A stretch of DNA of 34,982 nucleotides from an uncultured Eubacteriales bacterium (GCA_900317085.1 ONFJ01000007.1:1-34982); one strand, 5' to 3'. Shown: positions 6,754-16,700, counted from the stretch's first letter. Notes: generated by a model from the sequence alone, not told the origin. Program-made: numbers and translations.

Positions 6754-7788
6754 ATGGAAATGCAAATGGAATTCGCGCGCAAACTGCCGACCCCGCTGGA
6801 GCTCAAGAACCAGTTCCCGGTCAGTGAGCGTGTGAAACAAGTGAAAGAAGAACGCGACGCAGAACTTGCCGACATCTTTGAAGGCCGCAGCGACAAACTG
6901 TGCCTCATCATCGGCCCCTGCTCCGCAGACCGCGAAGACGCGGTCGTCGACTACATGAACCGCCTCGCGGGCGTCTATGAGAAGGTCAAGGACAAGGTCT
7001 TCATCGTCCCGCGTGTCTACACGAACAAACCTCGTACCATCGGCCTCGGCTACAAGGGCATGCTGCACCAGCCGGACCCGGAGAAGGGGGAGGACCTGTT
7101 GGAGGGCATCATCGCCATCCGTGAGATGCACCAGCGCATCGCCAACGAGACTGACTTCACCTGTGCCGATGAGATGCTCTACCCGGAGAACCACCGGTAC
7201 CTCTCGGACCTCCTGTCCTATGTGGCAGTCGGGGCCCGTTCCGCGGAAGACCAGCAGCACCGCATCGTCGCCAGCGGCGTCGGTGTGCCCTGCGGCCTCA
7301 AGAACCCCACGAGCGGCGACCTGTCCGTTATGATGAACTCCGTCATTGCGGCGCAGAACGGCCACCGGTTCCTGTACCGCGGCTGGGAAGTCCAGACCGA
7401 AGGCAACCCGAGAGCCCACGCCATCATGCGGGGCCGGGTCGACAAATTCGGCCACAACCACCCGAACTATTACTACGAAGACCTCCTCACGGTCCAGCGC
7501 CTTTATGAAGAAGCCGGTGCCGTGAACCCGGCGGTCATCGTCGACACGAACCACGCGAACTCCGGAAAGCAGTACAACGAGCAGATCCGCATCGCGAAGG
7601 ACGTCATCCACAGCGCTCACTACGACAGCACTGTCCGGAAACTCGTCAAGGGTTTCATGGTCGAGAGCTACCTCGTGGACGGCTGCCAGCCCGTCGGCGG
7701 CGGTGTGTACGGTCAGTCCATCACCGACCCCTGCCTCGGCTGGGAAAAGACCGAAAGACTCATCTACGATCTCGCGGAGATCTGGTAA
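6754..7788 (+). CDS. aroF: 3-deoxy-7-phosphoheptulonate (DAHP) synthase, class I
   Basis: It catalyses the first step of the shikimate pathway, joining phosphoenolpyruvate and erythrose 4-phosphate. The 344-residue length and motifs fit the class I AroFGH type: CLIIGPCSADRED near residue 50, PRVYTNKPRT, GARSAEDQQHR, and the C-terminal run of GFMVESYLVDG and GQSITDPCLGWE. The ATG at 6754 has ACAGGAG about 10 nt upstream; Met3 and Met5 are possible alternatives. The gene follows der by 18 bp and precedes a 97-residue unknown by 14 bp, ending at a shared terminator. I cannot tell which aromatic amino acid gives feedback inhibition, so the symbol is indicative only. Confidence 0.95.
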   Translation: MEMQMEFARKLPTPLELKNQFPVSERVKQVKEERDAELADIFEGRSDKLCLIIGPCSADREDAVVDYMNRLAGVYEKVKDKVFIVPRVYTNKPRTIGLGYKGMLHQPDPEKGEDLLEGIIAIREMHQRIANETDFTCADEMLYPENHRYLSDLLSYVAVGARSAEDQQHRIVASGVGVPCGLKNPTSGDLSVMMNSVIAAQNGHRFLYRGWEVQTEGNPRAHAIMRGRVDKFGHNHPNYYYEDLLTVQRLYEEAGAVNPAVIVDTNHANSGKQYNEQIRIAKDVIHSAHYDSTVRKLVKGFMVESYLVDGCQPVGGGVYGQSITDPCLGWEKTERLIYDLAEIW

Positions 7789-7802
7789 ACAGGAGGACCA
7801 CT

Positions 7803-8096
7803 ATGACACTGAAAGAGGGAAAAGAGATCGCCCAGCAGAAGTTCCTGGAACTCATGGGAGAAGAGTGGGTCGAGCGCAATGCCCGCACTATTTTTGAGTC
7901 GGTGAAGAAGGCCGACAACGACCCGGATATGGTCGTCTACACCCTCTATCAGGCCCTGTATGACGGCTCGTCTCCCGCCAAGGAACTCTGGATGCGGCTC
8001 AAGGCCATCCAGGAGGTGCCGGCGAACCCGGAGCACAAGACCGTCTTCGTCCTGGACCTCAAACATGACCGCGTGGAGATCGCGGAAACGTATTGA
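7803..8096 (+). CDS. Small hypothetical protein
   Basis: A 97-residue acidic, mostly helical protein without signal peptide, membrane segment, Cys pairs or a motif I recognise. It is supported as a real gene by the AGGAGG site upstream (about 7791-7796), good spacing to the ATG, codon use like its neighbours and a terminator 3 nt after the stop. It is co-transcribed with the DAHP synthase, but nothing in the sequence ties it to aromatic biosynthesis. Confidence 0.8.
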   Translation: MTLKEGKEIAQQKFLELMGEEWVERNARTIFESVKKADNDPDMVVYTLYQALYDGSSPAKELWMRLKAIQEVPANPEHKTVFVLDLKHDRVEIAETY

Positions 8097-8098
8097 AC

Positions 8099-8129
8099 AA
8101 AAAAGCAGTCCTTCCGGGGCTGCTTTTTT
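8099..8129 (+). terminator. Intrinsic terminator before the pyr operon
   Basis: AAAAGCAGTCC (8101-8111) pairs with GGGGCTGCTTTT (8117-8127, one G-U) and runs into a six-T tract (8124-8129). It closes the der-aroF unit. Confidence 0.9.
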
Positions 8130-8142
8130 ACGTGCGGGCCAA

Positions 8143-8170
8143 TTTACTTTTCTGTGAAATCATATATAAT
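8143..8170 (+). promoter_or_regulatory. Promoter of the pyrimidine operon
   Basis: TATAAT at 8165-8170 sits in an AT-rich stretch. A weak -35, TTTACT (8143-8148), lies 16 bp upstream. The start is expected near 8177, giving a leader of about 30 nt, too short for a PyrR-type attenuator. Confidence 0.65.
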
Positions 8171-8191
8171 ATTAAAAACAAGAATTAGAGA

Positions 8192-8204
8192 AGTACGAGG
8201 TACT
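8192..8204 (+). promoter_or_regulatory. Small hairpin covering the pyrC ribosome site
   Basis: AGTAC (8192-8196) pairs with GTACT (8200-8204) around loop GAG. The only Shine-Dalgarno-like sequence for pyrC, GAGG (8197-8200), lies in the loop and first stem base. A fold here could limit pyrC translation. The stem is short, so its effect is uncertain. Confidence 0.4.
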
Positions 8205-8207
8205 GCT

Positions 8208-9428
8208 ATGAAGTTTTCCATGAGGGACCTTCTGGTCCATGCTGACAATCTCATGACTGACGATTTCGTCGCCGGCGGCCCCCGTGTTTCCGACGTGAAT
8301 GGCTATTCGTTATTTCCCGGTTTTTTTGATGTGCATGTGCATTTCAGAGAGCCGGGTTTTTCTTATAAAGAGACCATTCTGACCGGAAGCCAGGCAGCGG
8401 CCCACGGCGGTTTCACCGGTGTCGCCACCATGCCGAACCTCGACCCGGTGCCCGACAGCCTTGAGCACCTGAAGGTCGAGCAGGACATCATCGACCGGGA
8501 CGCCGTCATCGACTGTTACCCCTACGCCTCCCTGACGGTGGGCGAACTGGGGGAGGAAATCGTCCCCATCGAGGAACTGGCACCCCATGTCTTCGCCTTC
8601 TCCGACGACGGCCGGGGCATCCAGACCGCCGACATGATGAAAGAGCTGATGACCAGAGCTGCCGCGGTCGACAAGATCGTCTGCGCCCACTGTGAGATCA
8701 ACAAGTTCTCCGACAAGGGGTACATCCACGCGGGCAACTATGCAAGACTTCACGGCCACCGGGGGCAGAACCCCGAGAGCGAGATCGCCGAGATCCGCCG
8801 GGACATCATCCTCGCGGAACAGACCGGCTGCCGTTACCACGTCTGCCATGTGTCTGTGGCGGCAGGCCTGGACCTCGTCCGCAAGGGAAAAGAGCGGGGC
8901 GTCGACGTCTCCTGTGAGACCGGTCCCCACTACATCGTCCTCGACGACAGCAAACTCCTCGAAGAGGGCCGGTTCAAGATGAACCCGCCGCTGCGTTCCT
9001 CGGAAGACCGCGTCTCCATCATCGACGCCATCAAGGACGGAACCATCGACATGATCGCCACCGACCACGCGCCTCATTCCGAAGACGAGAAGGACAAGGG
9101 CCTCGCGAACAGTGCCTTCGGCATCGTCGGCATCGAGACCTCGTTCCCGATCTGCTATACCTACCTCGTCAAACCCGGCCACATCACACTCGACCGTCTC
9201 ATCGAGCTGATGGCCATCAACCCGAGAGTCCGCTTCGGCGTCCCCTTCAAGAAGGGCGACTTCACGGTCTGGGACCTGAACGACAAGTACGCGGTAAACC
9301 CCGACGAGTTCCTCTCGAAGGGCCGTGCCACTCCCTTCACCGGCATGGAAGTCTACGGACGCTGTCTTCTGACCGTCCATGAAGGAAAAGTCGTTTACCA
9401 GGCGGACGATGTGGAGGTCACCGAATGA
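8208..9428 (+). CDS. pyrC: Dihydroorotase
   Basis: A zinc amidohydrolase that cyclises carbamoyl aspartate to dihydroorotate, the third step of UMP synthesis. The 406-residue protein shows the metal-binding HxH in DVHVHFREPG near residue 42 and the late DHAPH motif, in the class I (PyrC/AllB-like) arrangement. I place the start at the ATG at 8208 (MKFSMRDLL); the in-frame ATG at 8154 lies upstream of the -10 box. The stop overlaps the pyrK start as ATGA (9425-9428), indicating translational coupling. It is the first gene of a seven-gene pyr operon. Confidence 0.96.
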   Translation: MKFSMRDLLVHADNLMTDDFVAGGPRVSDVNGYSLFPGFFDVHVHFREPGFSYKETILTGSQAAAHGGFTGVATMPNLDPVPDSLEHLKVEQDIIDRDAVIDCYPYASLTVGELGEEIVPIEELAPHVFAFSDDGRGIQTADMMKELMTRAAAVDKIVCAHCEINKFSDKGYIHAGNYARLHGHRGQNPESEIAEIRRDIILAEQTGCRYHVCHVSVAAGLDLVRKGKERGVDVSCETGPHYIVLDDSKLLEEGRFKMNPPLRSSEDRVSIIDAIKDGTIDMIATDHAPHSEDEKDKGLANSAFGIVGIETSFPICYTYLVKPGHITLDRLIELMAINPRVRFGVPFKKGDFTVWDLNDKYAVNPDEFLSKGRATPFTGMEVYGRCLLTVHEGKVVYQADDVEVTE

Positions 9429-10171
9429 TTCAGAACACTTTCACGGTCTGCTCCAACCGGGCACTGACCGATACCGTATACCGCATGGTGCTGGAGGGTC
9501 CCCTCGAGGGCTCCATCACCGCACCGGGCCAGTTCGTGAACCTGAAGCTGCCCGGGTACTACCTGCGCCGTCCTATCTCCGTCTGTGAGTGGACGGAGGA
9601 CACCGTGACGCTCATCTACAAAGTGGTGGGCCACGGGACGGAAGCCATGGCGGCCACTCCGGTGGGTGAGTCCTTCGACCTGCTTGCCGGTCTCGGCAAC
9701 GGTTTCAACACCGCGCTCTCGGGCGATGCACCGCTCCTCATCGGAGGCGGCGTCGGCATCCCGCCGCTCTACGGTTTGTGCAAGGTACTGCTGGCGGAGG
9801 GGAAGAGCCCCAGCGTCATCCTCGGCTTCAACACGGCGGAGGAGATCTTCCTGAAAGAAGAGTTCGAAGAACTGCTGAAGGACACGGACGGCAATGTCTA
9901 TGTGACCACCGTCGACGGGTCCGCCGGCACGAAGGGCTTCGTGACCGACGTCATGAAAGACCTCGACTACACGTTCTTCTACACCTGCGGCCCCATGCCG
10001 ATGTTCCGGGCCATCGAGTCGGTGGCGAAGACCTCCGGCCAGTACAGCTTCGAAGAGCGGATGGGTTGCGGATTCGGCGCCTGCATGGGCTGCTCCATCC
10101 AGACGAAAGAAGGAAACAAGAGGGTCTGTAAAGACGGCCCGGTGCTGATGAGGGAGGAGATCTTATGGTGA
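9425..10171 (+). CDS. pyrK: Dihydroorotate dehydrogenase B, electron transfer subunit
   Basis: A 248-residue flavin and iron-sulfur subunit that passes electrons from dihydroorotate oxidation in PyrD to NAD. It shows the FAD-binding RRPIS motif (residues 48-52), the nucleotide-binding GGGVGIPPL, and a 2Fe-2S ligand set Cys215, Cys220, Cys223 and Cys235 near the C-terminus. Length is normal. The gene overlaps pyrC by 4 bp and pyrD by 7 bp, so the subunits are translated together. Its presence marks the NAD-dependent type 1B enzyme. Confidence 0.97.
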   Translation: MIQNTFTVCSNRALTDTVYRMVLEGPLEGSITAPGQFVNLKLPGYYLRRPISVCEWTEDTVTLIYKVVGHGTEAMAATPVGESFDLLAGLGNGFNTALSGDAPLLIGGGVGIPPLYGLCKVLLAEGKSPSVILGFNTAEEIFLKEEFEELLKDTDGNVYVTTVDGSAGTKGFVTDVMKDLDYTFFYTCGPMPMFRAIESVAKTSGQYSFEERMGCGFGACMGCSIQTKEGNKRVCKDGPVLMREEILW

Positions 10172-11076
10172 ACACGAAAGTGACCCTGTCCGGTCTCGAA
10201 CTGGACAACCCGGTCATCCCCGCCAGCGGCACCTTCGGCTTCGGCTACGAGTTTGCCGACCTCTACGACATCGACTGCCTCGGCAGCATCGCCCTCAAGG
10301 GCACGACCCGGGAACCGCGGTTCGGAAACCCCACGCCGCGCATCGCCGAATGCACCGAGGGCCTCATCAACTCGGTGGGCCTGCAGAACCCCGGCGTCGA
10401 CAAAGTCATCTCGGAGGAACTCCCGAAGCTTGCGAAGGTGTTCCACAAACCGGCCGTCGCGAACATCTCCGGCTTCTCGGTCGAAGACTATGTGGTGGCC
10501 TGCGAGAAACTCGACAAGGAAGACCAGATCGGGCTCCTGGAAGTCAACATCAGCTGTCCCAACGTCCACAATGGCGGCATGTCCTTCGGGACGGATCCGA
10601 ACAGTGCGGCGGAGGTGACGAAGGCCGTCAAGGCCGTGACCACCAAGCCCGTTTACATGAAGCTGAGCCCCAATGTCACCGACATCGCGGAGATCGCCTG
10701 CGCCTGCAAAGAGGCGGGGGCCGACGGCATCAGCCTCATCAATACACTCATGGGGATGCGTATTTCCCTGAAGACACAGAGACCCGTCATCGCCAACAAG
10801 ATGGGCGGCTTTTCCGGCCCCGCCATCTTCCCGGTCGCGGTGCGCATGGTCTGGCAGGTCTATGAGGCCACCGGACTGCCCATCATCGGCATGGGCGGCG
10901 TCCAGAGCGCGGAAGACGTGTTGGAACTCATGCTGGCCGGTGCCACGGCGGTCGAAGTCGGCGCGGCGAACCTCGTCGATCCGATGGCTTCGAAAAAGAT
11001 CATCGAAGCCCTGCCGGAGACCATGGAGAAATACGGGTTCACAAGCCTTACGGATATCATAGGAGGAGCACACTAA
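10165..11076 (+). CDS. pyrD: Dihydroorotate dehydrogenase B, catalytic subunit
   Basis: An FMN enzyme that oxidises dihydroorotate to orotate. The 303-residue protein has the PASGTFGFGYE and NSVGLQNPG substrate segments and the catalytic Cys131 within NISCPNVHNGG, as expected for type 1 enzymes (type 2 uses Ser). FMN-phosphate contacts (GMGGV) appear late in the barrel. The ATG at 10165 lies inside the end of pyrK, with AGGGAGGAG upstream. It ends as TAATG with pyrF. Confidence 0.97.
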   Translation: MVNTKVTLSGLELDNPVIPASGTFGFGYEFADLYDIDCLGSIALKGTTREPRFGNPTPRIAECTEGLINSVGLQNPGVDKVISEELPKLAKVFHKPAVANISGFSVEDYVVACEKLDKEDQIGLLEVNISCPNVHNGGMSFGTDPNSAAEVTKAVKAVTTKPVYMKLSPNVTDIAEIACACKEAGADGISLINTLMGMRISLKTQRPVIANKMGGFSGPAIFPVAVRMVWQVYEATGLPIIGMGGVQSAEDVLELMLAGATAVEVGAANLVDPMASKKIIEALPETMEKYGFTSLTDIIGGAH

Positions 11077-11771
11077 TGGGTAAAGACGTCATCATCGCCT
11101 GCGACTTCGCGGGCCGCGATCAGACCATCCGCTTTCTGGAACAGTTCGGGAACGAACGGCCGTTCGTCAAGATCGGCATGGAGCTGTTCTACGCCGCCGG
11201 TCCGGACATCGTCCGGGAACTGAAGGCCAGAGGCCACAAGGTCTTCCTCGACCTCAAATGCCACGACATCCCGAACACCGTCGGCAAGACGATGAAGGTC
11301 CTGTCCACACTGGGCGCCGACATCGTGAACCTGCACGCGGCGGGCACCCGTGCCATGATGGAAGCCGCCATGGAGGGCGTCACCCGTCCCGACGGCAGCC
11401 GTCCGCTGGTCATCGCCGTCACGCAGCTGACTTCCACTTCGGAAGAGCGCATGCGCAGTGAACTCCTCATTGACGCCGGCATGCAGGAGACCGTCCTGCA
11501 CTACGCCGAAAACGCCAGAGACGCCGGGCTCGACGGGGTCGTCTGTTCTCCGCTGGAGGCAGAGGCCATCCACAAGCGCTGCGGCGATATGTTCCTGACC
11601 GTCACGCCGGGCATCCGCTTCGCGGACGGCGACGTCGGGGATCAGGTCCGGATCATGACCCCGGACAAAGCAAGAGCCAATTCCGACTACATCGTGGTCG
11701 GGCGTCCCATCACCGCTGCCGATGATCCGGTGGCCGCCTGGAGACGCTGTGTCCGCGAATTCGTCGATTGA
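11076..11771 (+). CDS. pyrF: Orotidine 5'-phosphate decarboxylase
   Basis: It converts OMP to UMP, the last step of the pathway. The 231-residue barrel has the catalytic tetrad segment DLKCHDI (Asp59, Lys61, Asp64), KIGMELFY, and the late phosphate-binding GRPI. This is the PyrF type common in Bacillota rather than the longer group 2 form. The start ATG shares one base with the pyrD stop; AGGAGG at about 11061-11066 is the ribosome site. Confidence 0.97.
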   Translation: MGKDVIIACDFAGRDQTIRFLEQFGNERPFVKIGMELFYAAGPDIVRELKARGHKVFLDLKCHDIPNTVGKTMKVLSTLGADIVNLHAAGTRAMMEAAMEGVTRPDGSRPLVIAVTQLTSTSEERMRSELLIDAGMQETVLHYAENARDAGLDGVVCSPLEAEAIHKRCGDMFLTVTPGIRFADGDVGDQVRIMTPDKARANSDYIVVGRPITAADDPVAAWRRCVREFVD

Positions 11772-11791
11772 TTACAGGGAGGATTATGAAC

Positions 11792-12430
11792 ATGAGCAAA
11801 CAGATCGCGAAAGACCTTCTCAGCATCCGCGCGGTGTTCCTGAGACCGGACGACCCCTTCACCTGGGCTTCCGGCATCAAGAGCCCCATCTACTGTGACA
11901 ACCGCCTGGTCCTGTCCGACCACAAGGTCCGCACCGATGTGGAAACAGGTCTTATGGAGGTCATAAAAGAAAACTACCCTGAGGTGGAAGTCCTGATGGG
12001 CACCTCCACCGCCGGTATTGCACACGCGGCGATCATCGCCCAGATGATGGAACTCCCCATGGGTTATGTCCGCGGCGGCAATAAGGACCACGGCAGACAG
12101 AACCGCATCGAAGGCAAACTGGAGGCCGGCCAGAAGGTCGTCGTCGTCGAAGACCTCATCTCCACCGGCGGCAGCGTCATCGATGTCGTCGACGCCCTGA
12201 GAGAAGCCGGTGCCGATGTCCTCGGTATCGTCAGCATCTTCACCTACGGCATGCAGAGATCCGTCGACCGCCTCGCCGCGGCCGATGTCAAGAACGTCAG
12301 CCTGACCAACCTCGACACGCTCATCGAAGCGGCCGTCGAGGAGAACTACATCCAGCCCGGCGATGCCGACCGCATCCGCAAGTTCCGCGACAACCCCTCG
12401 GACGAGAGCTGGATCGGAGGAGACGAATAA
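11792..12430 (+). CDS. pyrE: Orotate phosphoribosyltransferase
   Basis: It joins orotate to PRPP to make OMP. The protein of 212 residues has the PRPP-binding motif [13 protein letters not shown] (residues 116-128) and the flexible loop [11 protein letters not shown] chose the ATG at 11792 because AGGGAGG (11776-11782) is 9 nt upstream; the ATG at 11786 is only 3 nt from it, and a TTG at 11768 has no site. In the pathway this enzyme acts between PyrD and PyrF, and the genes are contiguous. Confidence 0.96.
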   Translation: MSKQIAKDLLSIRAVFLRPDDPFTWASGIKSPIYCDNRLVLSDHKVRTDVETGLMEVIKENYPEVEVLMGTSTAGIAHAAIIAQMMELPMGYVRGGNKDHGRQNRIEGKLEAGQKVVVVEDLISTGGSVIDVVDALREAGADVLGIVSIFTYGMQRSVDRLAAADVKNVSLTNLDTLIEAAVEENYIQPGDADRIRKFRDNPSDESWIGGDE

Positions 12431-12431
12431 G

Positions 12432-13349
12432 ATGACCAAAGATCTGATCGATATCCTGCAGCTGAGCCGGGAAGAGATCGATGAGCTCATCGCGACCGCG
12501 GGGGACATCATCGAGCACCCGGACGTCTATGCGCACAAGTGTGACGGCAAGAAGATCGCCACGCTGTTCTATGAGGCTTCGACCCGCACCCGTCTGAGCT
12601 TCGAGTCCGCCATGATCGAACTGGGCGGCAACGTCATCGGGTTCTCCTCGGCCACCGACAGCTCCGTCTCCAAAGGCGAGAGCGTGGCCGATACCGCGCG
12701 GACCGTCGAGTGCTTCGCCGACATCATCGCGATGCGCCATCCGAAAGAGGGCGCTCCCTATGTGGCCGCGAACAACGTCGACATCCCGGTCATCAACGCG
12801 GGCGACGGCGGACATAACCATCCGACCCAGACCCTGACCGACCTCCTGACCATCTCCCGGGAAAAGGGCCGTCTCGACAACCTCGTCATCGGCTGCTGCG
12901 GAGACCTCAAGTTCGGCCGGACCGTCCATTCGCTCATCGCCGCCATGGCCCGGTATGAGAACGTCAAATTCGTCCTCATCTCTCCGGAAGAGCTGAAGAT
13001 CCCGGAGCATGTCCGCACCGAGATCCTCGACAAGGGCCACATCGAGTACGAGGAGACTGACTCCCTCGAGAACGCGATGCCGAACCTCGACGTCCTCTAC
13101 ATGACCCGTGTCCAGAGAGAACGCTTCTTCAACGAAGCCGACTACCTGCGTCTGAAGGATACCTACATCCTGACGCCGGACAAGCTGACCTACGCCAAGT
13201 ACGACCTGTCCATCCTGCATCCGCTGCCCCGTGTCAACGAGATCTCCGTCGAGATCGACAAGGACCCGCGCGCCTGCTACTTCAAACAGGTCCGTTACGG
13301 AAAATACATCCGCATGGCACTCATTCTGAAACTTCTGGGGGTGGACTGA
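12432..13349 (+). CDS. pyrB: Aspartate carbamoyltransferase, catalytic subunit
   Basis: It makes carbamoyl aspartate from carbamoyl phosphate and aspartate, the committed step. The 305-residue protein carries the carbamoyl-phosphate site STRTR (residues 50-54), the SSVSKGES loop, and HPTQTLTDL. The ATG at 12432 follows GGAGGAGACG, which overlaps the end of pyrE. An in-frame ATG at 12363 inside pyrE gives a non-homologous extension and was not used. pyrI follows after 1 bp, so the holoenzyme is probably the c6r6 type. Confidence 0.97.
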   Translation: MTKDLIDILQLSREEIDELIATAGDIIEHPDVYAHKCDGKKIATLFYEASTRTRLSFESAMIELGGNVIGFSSATDSSVSKGESVADTARTVECFADIIAMRHPKEGAPYVAANNVDIPVINAGDGGHNHPTQTLTDLLTISREKGRLDNLVIGCCGDLKFGRTVHSLIAAMARYENVKFVLISPEELKIPEHVRTEILDKGHIEYEETDSLENAMPNLDVLYMTRVQRERFFNEADYLRLKDTYILTPDKLTYAKYDLSILHPLPRVNEISVEIDKDPRACYFKQVRYGKYIRMALILKLLGVD

Positions 13350-13350
13350 C

Positions 13351-13779
13351 ATGATCATAGGCACTATCGTAGACGGTCTCGTCATCGACCATATCCCCGC
13401 CGGGAGAGCGATGGAACTGTACCACTACCTGGGGCTCGACCGCCTTCAGTGTGAGGTCGCCATCATCAAGAACGCGTCCAGCGAAAAGCTGGGCCGCAAG
13501 GACATCATCAAAATCGGTGAAGTCATCGACCTCGACCAGGATATCCTCGGCTTCATCAGCCCCAATATCACGGTCAACGTCATTCGCAATGGAGAGAAAG
13601 TCGACAAGATGCACCCGGAACTGCCCGAGAAGATCTCGGACGTCATCCGCTGCCGGAACCCCCGGTGCATCACGTCCATCGAGCAGGAACTGCGTCAGGT
13701 ATTCAAGCTGACTGACCGGGAGACTGCGACGTATCGGTGCATCTACTGTGACACGAAGGCGCCGAAACAGAAATTCTAA
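13351..13779 (+). CDS. pyrI: Aspartate carbamoyltransferase, regulatory subunit
   Basis: A 142-residue nucleotide-binding regulatory chain that binds CTP or ATP and holds catalytic trimers together. The N-terminal allosteric domain is followed by a zinc site with Cys101, Cys106, Cys130 and Cys133 (CRNPRC and CIYC). Its presence indicates feedback control by end products. The stop codon overlaps the ribosome site of the ABC transporter gene that follows. Confidence 0.97.
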   Translation: MIIGTIVDGLVIDHIPAGRAMELYHYLGLDRLQCEVAIIKNASSEKLGRKDIIKIGEVIDLDQDILGFISPNITVNVIRNGEKVDKMHPELPEKISDVIRCRNPRCITSIEQELRQVFKLTDRETATYRCIYCDTKAPKQKF

Positions 13780-13791
13780 GGAGGACTCCTT
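13778..13791 (+). promoter_or_regulatory. Self-complementary ribosome site of the ABC transporter gene
   Basis: AAGGAGGACTCCTT contains the Shine-Dalgarno AAGGAGG and its own complement, so the site can fold into a 5-bp hairpin (13778-13782 with 13787-13791). Spacing to the TTG start is 8 nt. Ribosomes finishing pyrI would open the hairpin, suggesting coupled translation. Confidence 0.5.
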
Positions 13792-13793
13792 CG

Positions 13794-16700
13794 TTGCTTG
13801 AAGTCAGAAATATCTGCAAAAAGTATGTGACCGGCGACCTCACGCAGGTCGCACTCGACAACGTCTCTCTGACGCTGAGAGACAATGAATTCGTCGCCAT
13901 CCTGGGCCCCAGCGGGTCCGGGAAAACGACGCTTTTGAACGTCATCGGCGGACTCGACCGGTATGACTCCGGCGACCTCGTCATCGACGGCGTCTCAACA
14001 AAAGAATACAAGGACAAGGACTGGGACTCCTACCGCAACCATACGGTCGGGTTCGTGTTCCAGAACTACAACCTCATCGCGCATCAGAGCGTGCTTGCCA
14101 ACGTCGAACTGGCGCTGACCATCTCGGACGTGCCCGCCTCTGAACGGAAGGCCCGCGCGAAAGAGGCGCTGGAGAAAGTCGGCCTCGGGGACCAGACCCA
14201 CAAGAAGCCGAACCAGCTTTCCGGCGGACAGATGCAGCGTGTCGCCATTGCCCGTGCCCTCGTCAACGACCCGGACATTATCCTGGCCGACGAGCCCACC
14301 GGCGCCCTCGACTCGAAGACCTCGGTGCAGATCATGGACCTTCTGAAAGAGGTGGCCGAAGACCGCCTCGTCATCATGGTCACCCATAACCCGGACCTCG
14401 CGAACGAGTACGCGACCCGGATCATCAACCTGAAAGACGGTCAGATCATCTCGGACTCCATGCCCGTCGAAGCCGGGGAACAGGAGACGGTCCATGAAAA
14501 ACCGCCCAAGACCAGCCTCGGGTTCCTGACGGCGCTGAGCCTGTCCATCAACAACCTGATGACCAAGAAGGGCCGTACCTTCCTGACCGCCTTTGCCGGC
14601 TCCGTCGGCATCATCGGCATCGCCCTCATCCTGGCGCTCTCCAACGGCGTCAACGACTACATCCGAGGCATCGAAGGCCAGATGCTGGGCTCTTATCCGG
14701 TCCAGCTTACCCAGTCGTCCCTCGACCTCGAGAGCATGATGAACACGGAAGAAGGGGGAGGCGACCTGTTCGGCAGTTTCTCCTCGTCCTCCGATGAAGA
14801 AGAGGACAGTGGTTCGCGACGGACCACCCGCGCGAAGAGCAAGGAAGACGTCGCGAAGGAAGACGGCTTCGAGTCCTACAACATGGTGGCCGGTTCCCTC
14901 AGTGCCACCGAAGAACTCCTGAAGACCAACGACCTCAAGACCTTCAAGAAATACCTCGACGCGAACCAGAGCAAACTGAAGGACAGTATCACGGCGGTCG
15001 AGTACAACTACAACCTGACCCCGCAGATCTTCCGAAACGACAAAAAGAACGGCCTCGTCAAAGTCAGCCCGGCAACGCTGTCCGTCCAGAACGTGACCGG
15101 TGTCGACTACTCCGAACTGTTCGGAGACTTCGGCTCGAACTTCGGCGGCCTGTCCTCCACCTGGACCCAGCTCGTCTCCAACCAGTCCCTGCGTGAACAG
15201 CAGTATGATCTGGTGGAAGGGGAGTGGCCCTCCTCGAAGAACGAAGTGGCCCTCATCCTGAACTCCCAGAATCACGTGTCCGACTATGTCCTCTACACCA
15301 TCGGCATGCTCGACATCAGCGACATGAACAAGATGGTCGAGAAGGCCAAGGCCGGCAAAACGGTCAAGGACGAGACCCACAAGTTCGACTACAACGACGC
15401 CATCGGCCTCAAGTTCCGTGCGTTCGCGCCGGCGGAACTCTACCGCAAGTCCGGCGATGTCTACGTCGACAAGTCCGAGGACTCCAAGTTCGTCACCTCC
15501 AAACTGAAGGACGGCGACGGTGTGGAACTGACCATCACCTGTGTCCTCCGGGCCGATGAAGACGCCAATGTCGGCAGCGGTGTCGGCTACGATGCCGCCC
15601 TTACGAGCTACCTTCTGGACACCACGGCGGAGACCGGTGTCGTGAAGGCTCAGCTGAAAAACAAGAAGACCAACGTCCTGACCGGCAAGAAGTTCTCCGA
15701 CGAACAGAAGGCCTCTCAGGAAAACAATATCCTGTTCTCGTCCGGCATGTTCCCGATGCCGACCGCCCTCGTGAACGAGACGCCCGCGGCCGAGCCCCTC
15801 GGCTTCTACCAGGGTGATGTGAACCCCACCGACGTGTCGTTCCTGCTGCCGGGCAAAGGCCCCGCGTCCAAGGTCATCTCGGACATCGAGGACTTCCTGT
15901 TCCAGACCCTCACGGACCTGTTCCTGAAACTGTTCCAGGACCTCGTTCCCCAGGACCTGGTCGGGAAACTCGTCCAGCGCTATCTCGACAGTCTGACCGA
16001 CGAACAGAAGGCGCAGATCGCCCAGCAGTTCATGGGCAGCTTCACCGAGGCGGACCTCGAGCAGCTGGTCAAGGACTACGCTTCCCAGATGAGTGAAGAG
16101 GACATGGCCGCCATCATCCAGCAGGTCATGGGTTCCTTCAGCCAGGAAGACATCCAGAAGCTGGTGAAGCAGTATGTGGACAGCCTGTCCGAGCAGGACA
16201 TCCAGAACATGATCGCTGCGGCGATGGGCGATATGTCGGAAGAAGACCTTGCCAATATGGTCCAGAGCTACCTCGGTTCCATGGACCAGGCGCAGATCCA
16301 GAAGATGCTGCAGGACTACATCATGCAAAATCAGGACATGATCGCCGAAGCCATCCGCACCATGATGAGCGAGGAAGACCTCGAAGCCCTCGTCGCCCAG
16401 TTCACCGGCGCCAGCGTCAACACCTATGAAGGCGTGCTCCAGAAGCTCGGCTACCACACGAAGGACGAACCTTCGATGATCTCCATCTATCCCTCCAACT
16501 TTGAAGGGAAGGAGGCCATCGTGAAGTTCATCGACGAGTACAACGCACAGATCAAGGACGACTCGGAGAAAGTGACTTACACCGACCTCATCGCGACGGT
16601 CACGTCCTCCATCACGAAGATCGTTGATACGATCAGCTACGTGCTCATCGCGTTCGTGGCCATCTCCCTGATCGTCTCGAGCATCATGATCGCCATCATC

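Noticed and set aside
8171-8207. PyrR binding site ahead of pyrC
   Set aside because: The leader is about 30 nt, has no terminator, and lacks the conserved PyrR anti-antiterminator loop sequence.
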